DNA from: Nemertoderma westbladi
Lineage: Eukaryota; Xenacoelomorpha; Nemertodermatida; Nemertodermatidae
Assembly (NCBI GenBank): GCA_032718475.1
Contig: JAUCBJ010006589.1
Coordinates: 1-59,329, forward strand
DNA length: 59,329 nucleotides
Reading direction: 5' to 3'
This document shows, in pieces, positions 23,178 to 34,542 of this stretch. Below the pieces are notes generated by a model. It made no database searches. It had not been told where the DNA came from and saw only the letters and a list, made by a program, of their open reading frames with translations. The position numbers and the translations under genes were made by a program. The stretch's first letter is position 1, and each line of letters starts with the position of its first letter.

Positions 23178-24759
23178 ACGGAATAAGTGATTTTAATGCC
23201 TGGGGCTGGTAAACTAACTTCCTTACAATAATTTGTCTGTAGACATCAGTCAATATTATTAATTTGTGTTATGTCCTCTATTTGCACAATTAAGCTGGTG
23301 ACGTCATGGAATTTGGAAAAATGATACATACACGTCGGTTACCGGCACTATGGGGACACAGGAATTGGTACGCAACTTACTATTGGTTCGGGGACACATA
23401 CAGAAGACACACTCACACCCTGTACACTTATTTTTAACAAATCGTGGACAAATGAAGATACCATTGAATTAATGATATATTTATGTTAATTAGTGTTCTA
23501 ATTGGGTTTTTTAGTCTTTTCAAATCGGGGTCGTCCCCAGTCTGCACGATGTCCCCGTTTTGTGGGTGAAAATTATGGGATGTGTCCCCAGTTTACACCA
23601 TTTGCCCACACACCTACACACACACACAGACTTTTGAAAAACGGCCATAGTATAATTATATCAGTTCGCTGATGGCTCGCCATTCGTGTCTCGCCCCACA
23701 GAAATTAATACACAGCATCAACCACTCAGATTATTAGTAGCCTACCATTATTATCGTATCGTACATAGAATAAGATAAGACTTAAATAAAGTATGTGAAC
23801 AGCAGGATGAAATTTGATTAACACCAGTCATTTACATTAATAAGTAAGCACATTAATCCAATACATGAACATTGGGTGGGATATTCGTCATTTAAGGGTT
23901 GAACCAGATTCCGGATGCCCGGCGACACAGAAAGATCCACTGGATACTGGACACCGGATTGTCGTCGTAAAGAACCACATCATAAACTTATCCAGCATAC
24001 TACAACTGTATGTACCGGTAGCATGTTCAATTGCTCTCCGATACCAGCCACAACTACTATGAATTTAAAGATGATTAGGGAATCTCGTTCTAGGTGGGCA
24101 TTCCAATAAATGGCTGAGAAATAAATCATTAAGAAGATCAGCACGACACGCACAGCATCGAAATTCCACAGGCCTCCATTGTCGGGCTCGGTATTGGTGA
24201 TGGGGTTTGGGTTGTAAGGCGCCTAACCCACTTGCTCAGCACAGCAAGAGGTAGAGATCCACTCAAACCAGTTTCATTTTGTTTAAGTTGGATTTCCGTG
24301 GTGCATGTATCAGGTACACCCACTTGGTACTTTGTAGTACTGCGTAGGATGAGGGAACTACTGTACTTACTACATTACGTTTCACTTCACCGACGGTCTT
24401 GTAGAGTAAATCAAATTGGTCAAGCACCATACGTGTGGAGGGAGTTGACACTGTTAGTGTTACTGAGAACTCACGTTGCAGGTGACTGATAACGCTATAT
24501 ATGTAAGTTGCTCCTTAATTCAGCAATGGGTTGAGAAACGTTTGTTAGTTTTTAGTCAATCATAGCCCACGTTGTATCATCCGTCGTGGTCTCTAGCTGA
24601 AGAAGCTGCTGATGAGAAATTAAAATGAAAAAAGTTAATTTTGAACATATTGATATTGGAGATAACTAGACCCATACACAAAATCACAACAATTTAATAA
24701 TATTAGAAAGATAGTTGTTGGCTACATCCTGTCACAGAACAATAGAATGCTGTTAGATC
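23178..24759. other. intergenic region
   Basis: No gene is supported. It contains GGGGACA motifs (23350, 23389) and their complements (23525-23590), and the second copy of the CA-anchored dispersed repeat. Confidence 0.55.
23606..23702 (+). repeat. dispersed repeat beginning in a CA microsatellite (copy 2)
   Basis: Nearly the same sequence as 12705-12812, including the CA tract at its left end; differences are a 5-base deletion near TATAATTATATC and a few substitutions. Confidence 0.75.
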
Positions 24760-26058
24760 TTATGGAAAACGTTCTCCATACATACGTCTTCCCTGGAATC
24801 TGTGGAATGACATATGTATAATCAGTGCTGCAAGTAAAGGCACCCCTGGGATAGATATGAGAAACGTCGCAAACTGAAAACCAAAATAGTCTATGAGGAT
24901 CCCTCCTGATATAGCCCCGCTGATGTTTCCGACAGCCAATGAAATGCGTAGAATTTGCTGGAGTAAAGTTCTGACGTCTACATTGTCTGGAAAGGTTAGG
25001 AGAGTTATTCGTGTTTGGGTTTCTATACCACAACATACGGACCACCCCCCAACTATGGCAAGTAGAGTAAATCCAAATAAGGATAAGCTGAGACTAGGTG
25101 GAAAACCTAGCGTTTGGGTTGGGCCAATTAATACCATTGCAATCGGTATTACTCCAAAAGCTATTATGGTCGGATATATAGAGTTAATTGAAGGCAGATT
25201 CTGCATAACAATGCTTGTAATAGAAATAGTTATCATACAAATTACACAATATCCAAGCAAAATAAATCCGATTGCAATTTGGCTCAAACCATAAAAATTT
25301 GTCAAATATGTGGAAATACCGACACATAGCAACAGGTAGGTAGCTTCCATCCATGTCGTCAAAATAGCTATTAGAAAAACTCCACAATTATTTAACAACA
25401 TAAACAAAGTGGGGCGGTGTTCGTTCACAGAAGGAATATCGTGGATGTGTGCAGGCGATTCAATAAGACAATATATTGTGATCACGAGAATAATTACCCC
25501 TGGTATAACGAATGCTGCCCTAAAGCCAAATTCTGTGAATAAAACCGACCCCAAAGCTGGTGAAATTGCAAGTCCCAATGTCAACATTGCTTCCGAAATT
25601 CCATTCACTATAGTTCTGTGTCGAGGGAATAAGTCAGTCAGGAGACTAAAAGCATAAATAAAACTTATATTGCCACCGAGAGATTCTAAAATTCGCAGAA
25701 TAAAACAGGCGAATATATAACCGCGATTACTTGGGATATCTTCAACAAAACCAAAAAATATCATGGTAACCGCCCCCAATACTCCAAACACACCAAATGC
25801 TATGCGACTGCCAAGCTTGTTTATATAGTTACCACAAGTGATGAACAGGACTAATCTTACTATGGAGTACATTGATAATAAACCACCGACCATTGTCTTT
25901 GACCAATTACGTTTTTCTACAACAATAGGAAAGAAGGCATCCAATATTCCGAAACATATGCCCGGGATTACCAGTGAAATGCTAACGAACACTCCCAGTA
26001 CCAGTGTTCGGCAATTATATCCAGTTCTGCCAGAATTTGAATCACTGCTATGCGTCAT
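24760..26058 (-). CDS. SLC18B1-like major facilitator transporter
   Basis: Intronless 432-residue frame with a genuine ATG at 26058, and about 12 hydrophobic helices. Family-like features: VIPGICFGILDAFFPIVVEK in helix 1, YINKLGSRIAFG after helix 2 (MFS motif A region), ILESLGGNISF, NGISEAMLTLGLAISPALGS (motif C-like helix 5), and SGAISGGILIDYFGFQFA near the end. SLC18B1 is 456 residues in mammals, where it is reported as a vesicular polyamine transporter; it belongs with the vesicular amine transporters. Substrate and membrane here are inferred. The N-terminal 15 residues are polar with no signal peptide. SLC16 or other MFS groups are less likely alternatives. Confidence 0.8.
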   Translation of the reverse strand: MTHSSDSNSGRTGYNCRTLVLGVFVSISLVIPGICFGILDAFFPIVVEKRNWSKTMVGGLLSMYSIVRLVLFITCGNYINKLGSRIAFGVFGVLGAVTMIFFGFVEDIPSNRGYIFACFILRILESLGGNISFIYAFSLLTDLFPRHRTIVNGISEAMLTLGLAISPALGSVLFTEFGFRAAFVIPGVIILVITIYCLIESPAHIHDIPSVNEHRPTLFMLLNNCGVFLIAILTTWMEATYLLLCVGISTYLTNFYGLSQIAIGFILLGYCVICMITISITSIVMQNLPSINSIYPTIIAFGVIPIAMVLIGPTQTLGFPPSLSLSLFGFTLLAIVGGWSVCCGIETQTRITLLTFPDNVDVRTLLQQILRISLAVGNISGAISGGILIDYFGFQFATFLISIPGVPLLAALIIHMSFHRFQGRRMYGERFP

Positions 26059-26257
26059 TATTTGTAATTAGGGCTCATATAAACAATCAACAGATACGCA
26101 AGTAAATACGAAATTCAATTCAAGCAGTTAAATGCAAATTAAATGTAATAATTAATAAACAAATCTATATCTATTGGGGATTTGAGGTTTTACTGTAGTT
26201 TGCGATTCTGTGTTTGTGAAATGGTTTTCAATATGATTATAATAATGATCCATAATC

Positions 26258-26934
26258 GGTACATGCTAAAAAGTGGAATGAGCTAGAATTACCTAGAATG
26301 ATCTAGAATGACCTAGAATGAGCTAGAATGACCTAAGAATGACCTAGAATGAGCTATGAGGAGATTATAGAATGCAAGAATGACCTAGAATGACCTAAGA
26401 ATCACCTAGAATGAGCTATGAGGATATGATAGAATGCAATACCGACCTATACCGAGCTGTAACAAGATAAGAATCGAGTCGTTTGAGTCAGGGATATGAA
26501 TCGTTTTTTCGAGAGCCAGCAATATGTCGTAGCAGGTAGTGGATAAGTTCTTTACTTACAGCGCTTCGGTTTTGGAAACTACATACCGGAAGCCTATTAG
26601 TGCCGGACATAAACAAGGTGGTAAGCAGCATTCTTCTAAGCGAGCATACAGTACTACAAATAATAGTATTACTAATAATACTGTAATAGCTCATTCTAGG
26701 TGATTCTTATCTTGTTATAGCTCGGTATAGGTCGGTATTGCATTCTATCATCTCAACAGAGTTCGTTCTAGGTGATTCTTATGTCATTCTAGATAATTCC
26801 AGATCATCTTCTCATAGCTCATTCTTAGGTCATTCTAGCTCATTCTTAGGTCATTCTAGCTCATTCTAGGTCATTCTAGATCATTCTAGGTCATTCTAGA
26901 TCATTCTAGCTCATTCTACTTTTTAGCATGTACC
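26258..26934. mobile_element. 677-bp foldback element with 9-bp target duplication
   Basis: The ends are GGTACATGCTAAAAAGT and its reverse complement. Each arm (about 215-230 bp) is largely tandem GACCTAGAAT-type decamers, followed inward by GATAGAATGCAATACCGACC and ACAAGATAAGAATC. The flanks carry TCCATAATC at 26249-26257 and again at 26935-26943. Repeat-built long arms plus a 9-bp duplication match Foldback/MULE-type elements. The ~230-bp centre has no gene. Confidence 0.85.
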
Positions 26935-26943
26935 TCCATAATC

Positions 26944-28091
26944 AAAGGTACAAAATAGGAGTAGACTGCGCGCATGTTCTGCGTGCTGACAGGTACAGAG
27001 ATCAGCCAATGGTAGGCCACGTAGCTACCAACAGATGACAGAGACAGAGATGGTGGATACACTGCCAACAGACTGCACTGCCGAAAGGTAGAGTAGTGGT
27101 CTACTGTAAGCTTTTCTGTTCTGAAGAGATAAAATGACACGTTTTTTATTTTATGTATTTTAACGATATTTATATATTATATATTTATATTAACGACACA
27201 CTACAGTAGAGGTCATGTGGATGAGGATTAAATGTAGGGTATACAGTAGGCTAAATACATTAGTTTTAGCGCAATGGATTGGATATTACAGTGAAAATGA
27301 TAATCACATTTTTAAAATTATAAATGTGAAGACCCAATAATAAAGTACTGAAAACAGAAGAGAGAACTTGTAAGTGATATGGCCATTTAAATACAGTACT
27401 TTATGAATTGGGTACACATGCTGACACAAGTTGTAAATGATTACGTCATCTTATTATAGTACATTTTTGTTTCACGTACATGGTGCTGACTTCGAATTCC
27501 TTTTTTATTAATACTATTTATTATCTTACCATATGGTTGGAAACTCAACATATCAATGTGCTTGTCGATTTCATGTTGAATGACGTATATTACAGTACAA
27601 TCGTCACAATTGCAAAATAGATCCGAAATAGGATAACCATCAATAATTAGGCCTACTGTATTGGTGATGTTGATAATTGGTAGTTTATTCGCCGCAGTTC
27701 GCAGTAAGAGATCTACCGTGCGGTGGCCCACACTCTCAACACAAATAATATACCCACGGCAGAAATTATTATTAACTCACAGTAGAATTAGCAATTAATT
27801 TTCTCAAATTAATTTTCATTAATTTTCACGAAAAATAATACAATCCAAAATAATTGTAACCGAAAATAGTCCATAAAATACATTATTTTAGGCGTTTCGT
27901 ATGCTAAAATACTCTGAAAAAATATACTCAAACTGAATGTAGAATAAAATAAAATATTTATTTATTTGTACTTCCCTCCTGTTTCACTCTAGCATACTTG
28001 AGGCCGTTAGGTCCGCTGTTAGAGATAGGATATATGCTAGTTAAGACTGCCCGTTCAATAGATAAGTGGATTAGGTGGGAGTTTGAGTGTC
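26944..28091. other. intergenic AT-rich DNA
   Basis: No gene or element is recognised. Short open frames lack domains. Confidence 0.5.
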
Positions 28092-28185
28092 AGGGGCTAG
28101 TGGCTGAGCTGGTTAGCGCTACTGATGAGGCCTGTTAGGCCGAAACGTACAATAGTGCTGGTTCAACCCCTGGTGACGCGATTTC
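28092..28185 (+). repeat. tRNA-derived SINE-like unit
   Basis: The A box TGGCTGAGCTGG (28101-28112) and B box GGTTCAACCCC (28160-28170) both match Pol III internal promoter consensus. The ~47 bases between them hold the ribozyme core rather than an anticodon arm, so this is not a working tRNA. Confidence 0.65.
28115..28159 (+). ncRNA. hammerhead ribozyme-like motif
   Basis: CTGATGA (28122-28128) is followed by stem II GGCC-TGTTA-GGCC (28129-28141) and GAAAC (28142-28146), the invariant hammerhead core. Flanking AGCGCTA (28115-28121) and TAGTGCT (28153-28159) can pair with one G-U wobble, as stem I. Stem III would be only AC/GU with cleavage after GTA at 28149. Such minimal stems are known from retroelement hammerheads that act best as dimers. 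Activity is untested. Confidence 0.65.
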
Positions 28186-28287
28186 TCATTTTCTCCACTT
28201 CTGAACAAAACCATTTACATTACATTGTTGTGGAAAATAGTCGTAACAAACTTGGTGCAGCTTCATGCTATTGGAACTTGGCAATAG

Positions 28288-29892
28288 AACAAAGACTTTT
28301 GGTCTAATATTAAAAAACAAACCAATTACAAATCTACAGCCGCGCCTACAGTAAGTGGTGCATGTAATGATGACGATATTGCAAATCTTTTTAAGGGCAA
28401 ATATAACAAAATTTTCAACTCTGTTTCGGCGAATAGCGAAGACATTAATTATGATAATAATTGCTTTAGTTCGTGGGATGGCACGTCCAAACTACATATT
28501 TCAGTAAATGAAGTTAAAACTGCAATAGCAGGACTTAAACCAGGCAAGGCCCCAGGGCCTGATAATATTTATCCAGAAAGTTATATCTATGGTAATAATC
28601 GTTTAGCTGTAATTCTCACATTGTTGTTTGATAGTTTTGTGTCACATGGATACTTACCCGATTCATTTATATCCTCTTGTATTTCGCCTATTGTAAAGGA
28701 CAAAAATAGTAGCATTAGTGATGACTCTAACTATAGGCCCATCACTAAGGCTACCATTTGTTCCAAAATTTTTGAGTCTTGTATAATTTCGTGTATTATT
28801 AATTGTGCTAAAATAGCGGACAATCAGTTCGGGTTTCAGAAACATTTAGGAACAGACTTGTGTATATTTACTTTAAAAGAAACTATCCAGCTTTATATTA
28901 GTCGGGACTCTCCAGTATACTGTGCATTCTTAGACGCCTCGAAAGCGTTTGATAGAGTAAATCATTTTAAACTATTTCGTAAAATGCTCGATGTAAACAT
29001 ACCAATTTGTATTGTTCGTATTACTGCCTATTGGTACAGTATGCAGTCCGTCACTGTGTGCTGGGGTGCAGCGGTCTCATCATATTTTTCTGTGTCAAAT
29101 GGTGTTAGACAGGGTAGCTTATTATCGCCCATGCTGTTCAATATTTATGTTAATGACCTCAGCCTGGAGCTTAACAAAATTAATGTGGGCTGTAGGCTGG
29201 GAAGTATCCTTTTAAATCATTTATTTTATGCAGACGATATATGTTTACTTTCCCCTAGTATTTTTGGTTTGAGAGCTCTCTTAAAAATCTGTGAACTGTA
29301 TGGCATTAAATTTGATATTTCTTACAACCCAACTAAGTCTAAATGTTTATATTTTCTACCTAGGAAATTTGGACGTGCAGGTGATGTATATCTCAATGGT
29401 AAAATATTATCTTGTGTCAAGGAGGTGAAATATCTTGGCCATCTCATTAGTTGTGATTTTTCAGATGAATCGGACATTATGCTAATGAGACGTAATCTGT
29501 ACTGTCGTGGCAACCAGCTGGCAAGAAATTTTTCAGTTTGTTCACATCCGGTAAAGCGTCAGTTATTTCAGAGTTTTTGCTACAGTATATACTGCTGTGC
29601 TTTATGGTCTGTATTTACAGTAGAATGCCTGCGGAAATTAAAGGTTGCTTACAATTGCGGTTTCCGTTTATTATTCAATTATTCCCGTACTGAGGATGCC
29701 GATACTATTTTCGTGGCAAATAGAGTTAACAATTTTAAAGCTATTTTACGTTCAAACATTTACTCGCTATATCGCCGTGTACATAATTCTACTAATTCTA
29801 TAATTGAAGCATGTTACTCAACTTGTAAAAATTATTCTATATTAATTGACCGATGGGTGTTACTGTTAGGTAATTCAATCGCGTCCGCTTGA
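28288..29892 (+). CDS. non-LTR retrotransposon reverse transcriptase, 5'-truncated
   Basis: The frame is open from 28288, after a stop at 28285, to 29892 (534 residues). Motifs in order: VKTAIAGLKPGKAPGPDNIY, the fingers motif; NYRPIT; FLDASKAFDRVNH (near residue 213); NGVRQGSLLSPMLFN; and FYADDICLL with catalytic YADD at residues 314-317. The C-terminal region has the usual cysteine-containing tail. The catalytic core is intact, but the N-terminal endonuclease is missing. The clade is CR1/L2/Jockey-like by general pattern and was not resolved. Confidence 0.85.
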   Translation, partial: NKDFWSNIKKQTNYKSTAAPTVSGACNDDDIANLFKGKYNKIFNSVSANSEDINYDNNCFSSWDGTSKLHISVNEVKTAIAGLKPGKAPGPDNIYPESYIYGNNRLAVILTLLFDSFVSHGYLPDSFISSCISPIVKDKNSSISDDSNYRPITKATICSKIFESCIISCIINCAKIADNQFGFQKHLGTDLCIFTLKETIQLYISRDSPVYCAFLDASKAFDRVNHFKLFRKMLDVNIPICIVRITAYWYSMQSVTVCWGAAVSSYFSVSNGVRQGSLLSPMLFNIYVNDLSLELNKINVGCRLGSILLNHLFYADDICLLSPSIFGLRALLKICELYGIKFDISYNPTKSKCLYFLPRKFGRAGDVYLNGKILSCVKEVKYLGHLISCDFSDESDIMLMRRNLYCRGNQLARNFSVCSHPVKRQLFQSFCYSIYCCALWSVFTVECLRKLKVAYNCGFRLLFNYSRTEDADTIFVANRVNNFKAILRSNIYSLYRRVHNSTNSIIEACYSTCKNYSILIDRWVLLLGNSIASA

Positions 29893-31509
29893 GGATTAAT
29901 ATTTATTTACCACGTTGTGTTTGTGATTACATAAATATAAGATGTAAAGTAATCAATAATTGTGCTATTATGTAGGTAGTCATATATATATATATATATA
30001 TGGGCCATGGCCCGGTTTAATAAATGAAATAAATAAATAAATAAATAAATACTGCAAAACACCAGGTTACCGTCTGTGTCCAAACGGGGGTGAGACCGAT
30101 TGGACGCAGATAGTTAGCTGCTTCTTTATCCTACGACTTAGAGGAATGACGGAGGTCGCCCCAATAAGTCTATCTCGAGAATTATATCAAATCTGAACCC
30201 AATCTGAATCGAAAATTAGAAAGAGGGGTGAAAATTTTTCATTTTTGCATTATTAACAATTTTGAAATTTGAAGAAATTTAACATATCTTTTTTCATTTT
30301 TAAATTTGCGGGCAGCAGCAGCACTACAGTACTGCTGTGTAATCGTTAATGTTAATGTCTAGACATGTAGCCCTCTAGCGAGAGACTGTCGATTTGATGG
30401 TGTCTGAAAGTCCCTAAAAAAACTAAACTTATGGTCTTATTGATGCCTACTGATTTTGACTCGACAGCTTTAAATCCGACGAAGTTATAAGTAAGTCAAA
30501 ATCGTAGCGACGACGATGACATTGAATGAACTACAGTATTCGCACCAATTATCTTCGCCCTAGATTTTTAGGGCACATGGACCTACAGGCTACAGAACAG
30601 GACAGACCTACAGACCTAGGGCGAATCAACTTTGTCAGTTGACCGATTCCCCACACCTTCTAATAAGTAGTCTACAGTCCCTATCTCATTATGAATATCA
30701 TTTCTCAAACTGGGTATCATTTCTCAAACCTTTTACTAATGATAGTCAACGGAGAATTTCAGTAGGTAAGACTGGGGTAAGAGTTGAGAAATCAGAAAGA
30801 TGCAGCCAGCTCAATCTAACTCAAACTAGAGTATGGCGCCATGGTTTGAATTAGGTTGACCTCCAACTGTGCCATACTCAGTATCACTCTTCCTGTACGG
30901 GATGGATAATTACTCTGGTTGAGTGAGGCACCATATGGGGAAGGAGCCTTTGTCTGCTGCTTGAGCTCTTGAGTCAATCACGCAGTTCCTTTGTGGGTTT
31001 TTCTAAATGTATGTTGTTAACTAAACCACACTGGCTCGGTCTGTTTGTAGAGAAAGTTTTAATTCGGGAATATTGTTGGGGGAAATTGGTGCTTTGTTGT
31101 CTGTTTGATGTCAATTGGTGCCTTACAAGACATATCAGTTTCAAAATATAATGGTTAAGTAAGAATTATTAGTACATATGGGACCTCACACCACCCCCCC
31201 CCCCCCCCCCCCCCCCCCCTCATAAATATGGCCCTGTCTATAATTACAGAGGTTTCCTCTGGCCGCTTTGCCCGGGATACCCACACCCTGATGTATTGCG
31301 AATAATTGTGGGTATGTACTGTATGTGTACATATTCTGCACAGTTCCCGTAGCATACGGTATGCTACGGGAAATCCCTAAGGAATACCCATACAATGTGC
31401 ACTTATTAATATACAGTAGTGTTAGGTAGCTACCGGCTAATCCGACCACCACCTGCAAAACCAGTCTGCCAGTTCTCAACTGTCAGACAGTTCAGCAGTT
31501 GCATGGTGT
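29893..31509. other. intergenic region with a poly-C tract
   Basis: Nothing coding is recognised after the LINE tail. It includes a 26-base C run (31194-31219) and the 25-bp palindrome at 31346-31370. Confidence 0.5.
31346..31370. repeat. 25-bp palindrome, copy 1
   Basis: CCCGTAGCATAC, one central base, then GTATGCTACGGG. Exactly the same 25 bases recur at 34608-34632. Confidence 0.9.
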
Positions 31510-32810
31510 GGAGAAAATAATTACCGTCCTATTTCAATCTTACCTCTCTTTACAAAAATATACGCACGTGTCATTAATACTCAACTTTTGGCTTATCTAA
31601 ATAAATACGATTTACTCTCACCTTCCCAACACGGCTTTCGCAAAAATATCACCACTACAGATGCAATACTAACAGTTTACAGAAAAAATACAGGAAACCC
31701 TTGATAACCAGAGCTCCGCATGTCTGGTTTCAGTAGACCTCAAGAAAGCATTCGATACTATAGACCACTCCATACTACTAAAAAAATTAGAATGTTACGG
31801 TATACGCGGCCCCCCTCTCTCATTACTCATCAGTTACCTTGACAACCGATCCCAAGTCGTATACATAAACGGCATAACATCTGATTCCATCCCTACACCT
31901 TGTGGAACTCCTCAAGGTGAAATTTTAAGTCCATAACCTTATTCTTGATTTTTATAAATGATTTACCATACTGTACTAAATTACTGGCCACTCTTTTTGC
32001 GGTTGACACCACTTTAATCCACTGTGACAAAAATATTAATTCACTTATTTCAACTGTCAATACAGAATTAGAAAAACTTGACGACTGGCTTACGGACAAT
32101 AAACTCACTTTGAACTTAAAAAAAACTGAATATATTATTTTTGACAACCGCAACGGCAACCAAACTACAATTCCTACAGTTAATCTACGATCGAATCCTA
32201 TAACTAAAACTACATCTACAAAATTTCTAGGAGTCTACATAGATCATAATGTAAATTGGAAGATTCACTGCCACTACATTTTATCAAAATTATCGAAATT
32301 GACTGGCATATTTTTTAAATTACGTCACATTCTCCCACTTTCAATTCTAAGAACTTTATATTTTGCACTTGTCCACCCACATACAGTAGGCCTACTATAC
32401 GGACTAATTCTATGGGGAAACAGCTACAATTCCTATACTAATCAAATAAAAACAGCAATTAATAAACTTATTAGAGCAATTACCTTTAGTCACTTTCAAT
32501 CTCATGCGGCTCCCATTTTTAAATCTTTGAAAATTTTACCACTTGAAAAACAATTTGAACTGGAAGTCGCGAAATACATTGTTCAAAAACTGACAACCTT
32601 ACAAAATTATTTAAATCAATATCAAATGTTCATAAGTATTCTACTCGTTCAGCATCCACTAAAGGTTTTTTTATTCCGCGTGTTCGACTCCAAATATCCC
32701 AACAGTCTTTAAAATTTACAGGCCCAAAAAGATGGAATGAATTACCTGTCGAAATTAAAAATGCAAAGACCAAAAAGTCACTTGTTATTTATTCTCCTAA
32801 AAAATAAATA
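31510..32810 (+). pseudogene. decayed non-LTR retrotransposon reverse transcriptase
   Basis: Recognisable blocks run in order: NNYRPISILPLFTKIYARVI, SPSQHGFRKNITTTDAI, VDLKKAFDTIDHSILLKKLE, CGTPQGEILSP, INDLPYCTKLLATLFAVDTT, KFLGVYIDHNVNW, and near the end GPKRWNELPVEIKN. Frameshifts and a stop break the frame around 31695 and 31935 and again near 32640. The catalytic YADD-type motif reads FAVD (31996-32007), so the first catalytic Asp is Val. It is a dead copy of a different LINE from the one at 28288. Confidence 0.85.
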
Positions 32811-34445
32811 TCTTGAATCTCTAATATAACTGTTCCCCATCCACTCCGGCTACACCGAATTATTTTATTATCATACATTTCTCGTATTTTCGTAACTTTA
32901 TACTAACTTTAACTACATCGTACGATTTTTTTATCTGGCTTCAATTCTGACTCGTACTCCTGTAGGTAAGTCAATCAGGTTCACCCGCTAGACATTAGCT
33001 AATTTCAATATCATTCAAAAATTAAATTAAGTTCAATTAAATTAAAAATTTTTAACAAATTTGATGCTATCGAGTCCCCACCCAGCTATAAAGCGAGCAA
33101 GGTTTGTTCGCATGTTATTGCCGCTGGTCTGCACACAAATTCCTTGGCTGAGAGGCGAAAGCCATTAATGTTACTATAAAGAGAAGAGTTTCCAAAAATA
33201 TTTCGAATATTGCTTCAGTGGTCTGTGGCTCTGGTAAGAAGCCATCTGCGCATAGACGTGGAGATAGAACGCCGCTAGTGCAGTCCGGAGGTTACGGTAG
33301 TTCGTATACCTCAGTCCCTGAGCTAATTCCTCGTACATCCAGCTCTGCACGTAAGTGTCACAGCTGCTCATACAACTTTAAGCAATCGGACGCAACCATT
33401 GTGAAGTGTTGGGCGATGTTGTCGTTTTCAGTTGGCGGACAGATACTGTACAAACCAAACCGGGGTTCCAATATCTCCACTTTAATGAACTCTGTTGCAA
33501 GGACCTCAACGAAATTAAAATATCCTCAGCAGCTAAGGAACTTCTAACACCTGATGACTTTAAATAAATGGAAAAACACGGGATTGGAATTATCCGCAAC
33601 TGAACAATCGCTGCTTCTGTTTTTCCATCGAGCGGACTATGGACTGGTTGCTAGGCTCCTACTGTAGAAAAAGTGTTATTTTCGTTATTTTGTTATTTGT
33701 TAAATTCCTTGTTGAATTGTTAAGCATTATATGTGCTTATTTCGTTATTGTGCTTATACTATACAGCCGCATATACTAACTTTGTTTTATATTATTTATC
33801 TTATATTTTTCTACCCAGAAAACCCCGTCTTTCAAGTTGGTTTTGTATGACTCACCCTTGCATGATTGATTGCGCTATAATGAATAAGATGTTAGTTTAC
33901 AAATTGCTGTTTACAATTCTTTAAAATTTAAAATCAACCATTTGCTATGGAAACGCGATTTAAAATCCTGCCTTCCTGAACTTTTCGTTTACTTCACGCA
34001 TTCCACATTTCAACAAATTTGACCTAGCCGGATGCTGAGATAGTGACGTTAAAACATTGAGGCAGATAGACGGACGGATAGATGGACATTGCCGATCTGG
34101 TCCATACTAAACTGTGGGCACGGCCCACCCCCCCCCCCCCCCCCCCCCCCACATGACAGTCGGCCCTCGTGGCTCTCCCCACATCCTCTTCTAATTACTG
34201 AGCTCATTATGTAATATTTAAAGTTAGAATAAACTTAAAAATCGCAAGTTAAAAGACACAAATTTCAATAAAACCGTATGTACGTTATCTTATTATTTAT
34301 GCAATGCCAAAAAACCGCAAGTCTTGTTGACTTATTATATTAAGGCACTTACGGTCTTTTACCTTTGTAGCACTTATGCGACTTATGGTCTTTTCACATT
34401 GCACGACAGAATTCACAGTTTTATTTAAATTAAAAAAAAAACTTA

Positions 34446-34525
34446 ATCCGAGGTTGGTATTGAACCCAGATCATGGGTCATAAGCTACGCAATGATTAAC
34501 CACTACACCGCAGAGCCATCATAAC
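34446..34525 (-). repeat. tRNA-derived SINE fragment
   Basis: On the minus strand, GGTGTAGTGGTTAATCATTG resembles an A box and D arm, and GGTTCAATACC a B box. The acceptor stem does not pair, so it is a SINE head or tRNA pseudogene. Confidence 0.55.
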
Positions 34526-34542
34526 TCAAAATAATGGAATTG

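Larger units (their letters stand above)
28092..30050 (+). mobile_element. retroelement: tRNA-like head with ribozyme core, LINE body, (AAAT)n tail
   Basis: A Pol III-type head (A box 28101-28112, B box 28160-28170) is followed by a reverse-transcriptase frame (28288-29892), a TA microsatellite and an (AAAT)n tail at 30018-30050. The tail fits target-primed reverse transcription. No endonuclease is present, so the LINE part is 5'-truncated or belongs to a chimera with the head. Confidence 0.65.

Noticed and set aside
33218-33547. Zinc-finger gene suggested by CHSCSYNF
   Set aside because: Only one half of a possible finger is present and neighbouring frames are broken; at most a LINE remnant.
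34446-34525. Functional tRNA gene
   Set aside because: A and B box-like sequences exist, but the acceptor stem does not pair and no clear anticodon arm forms.
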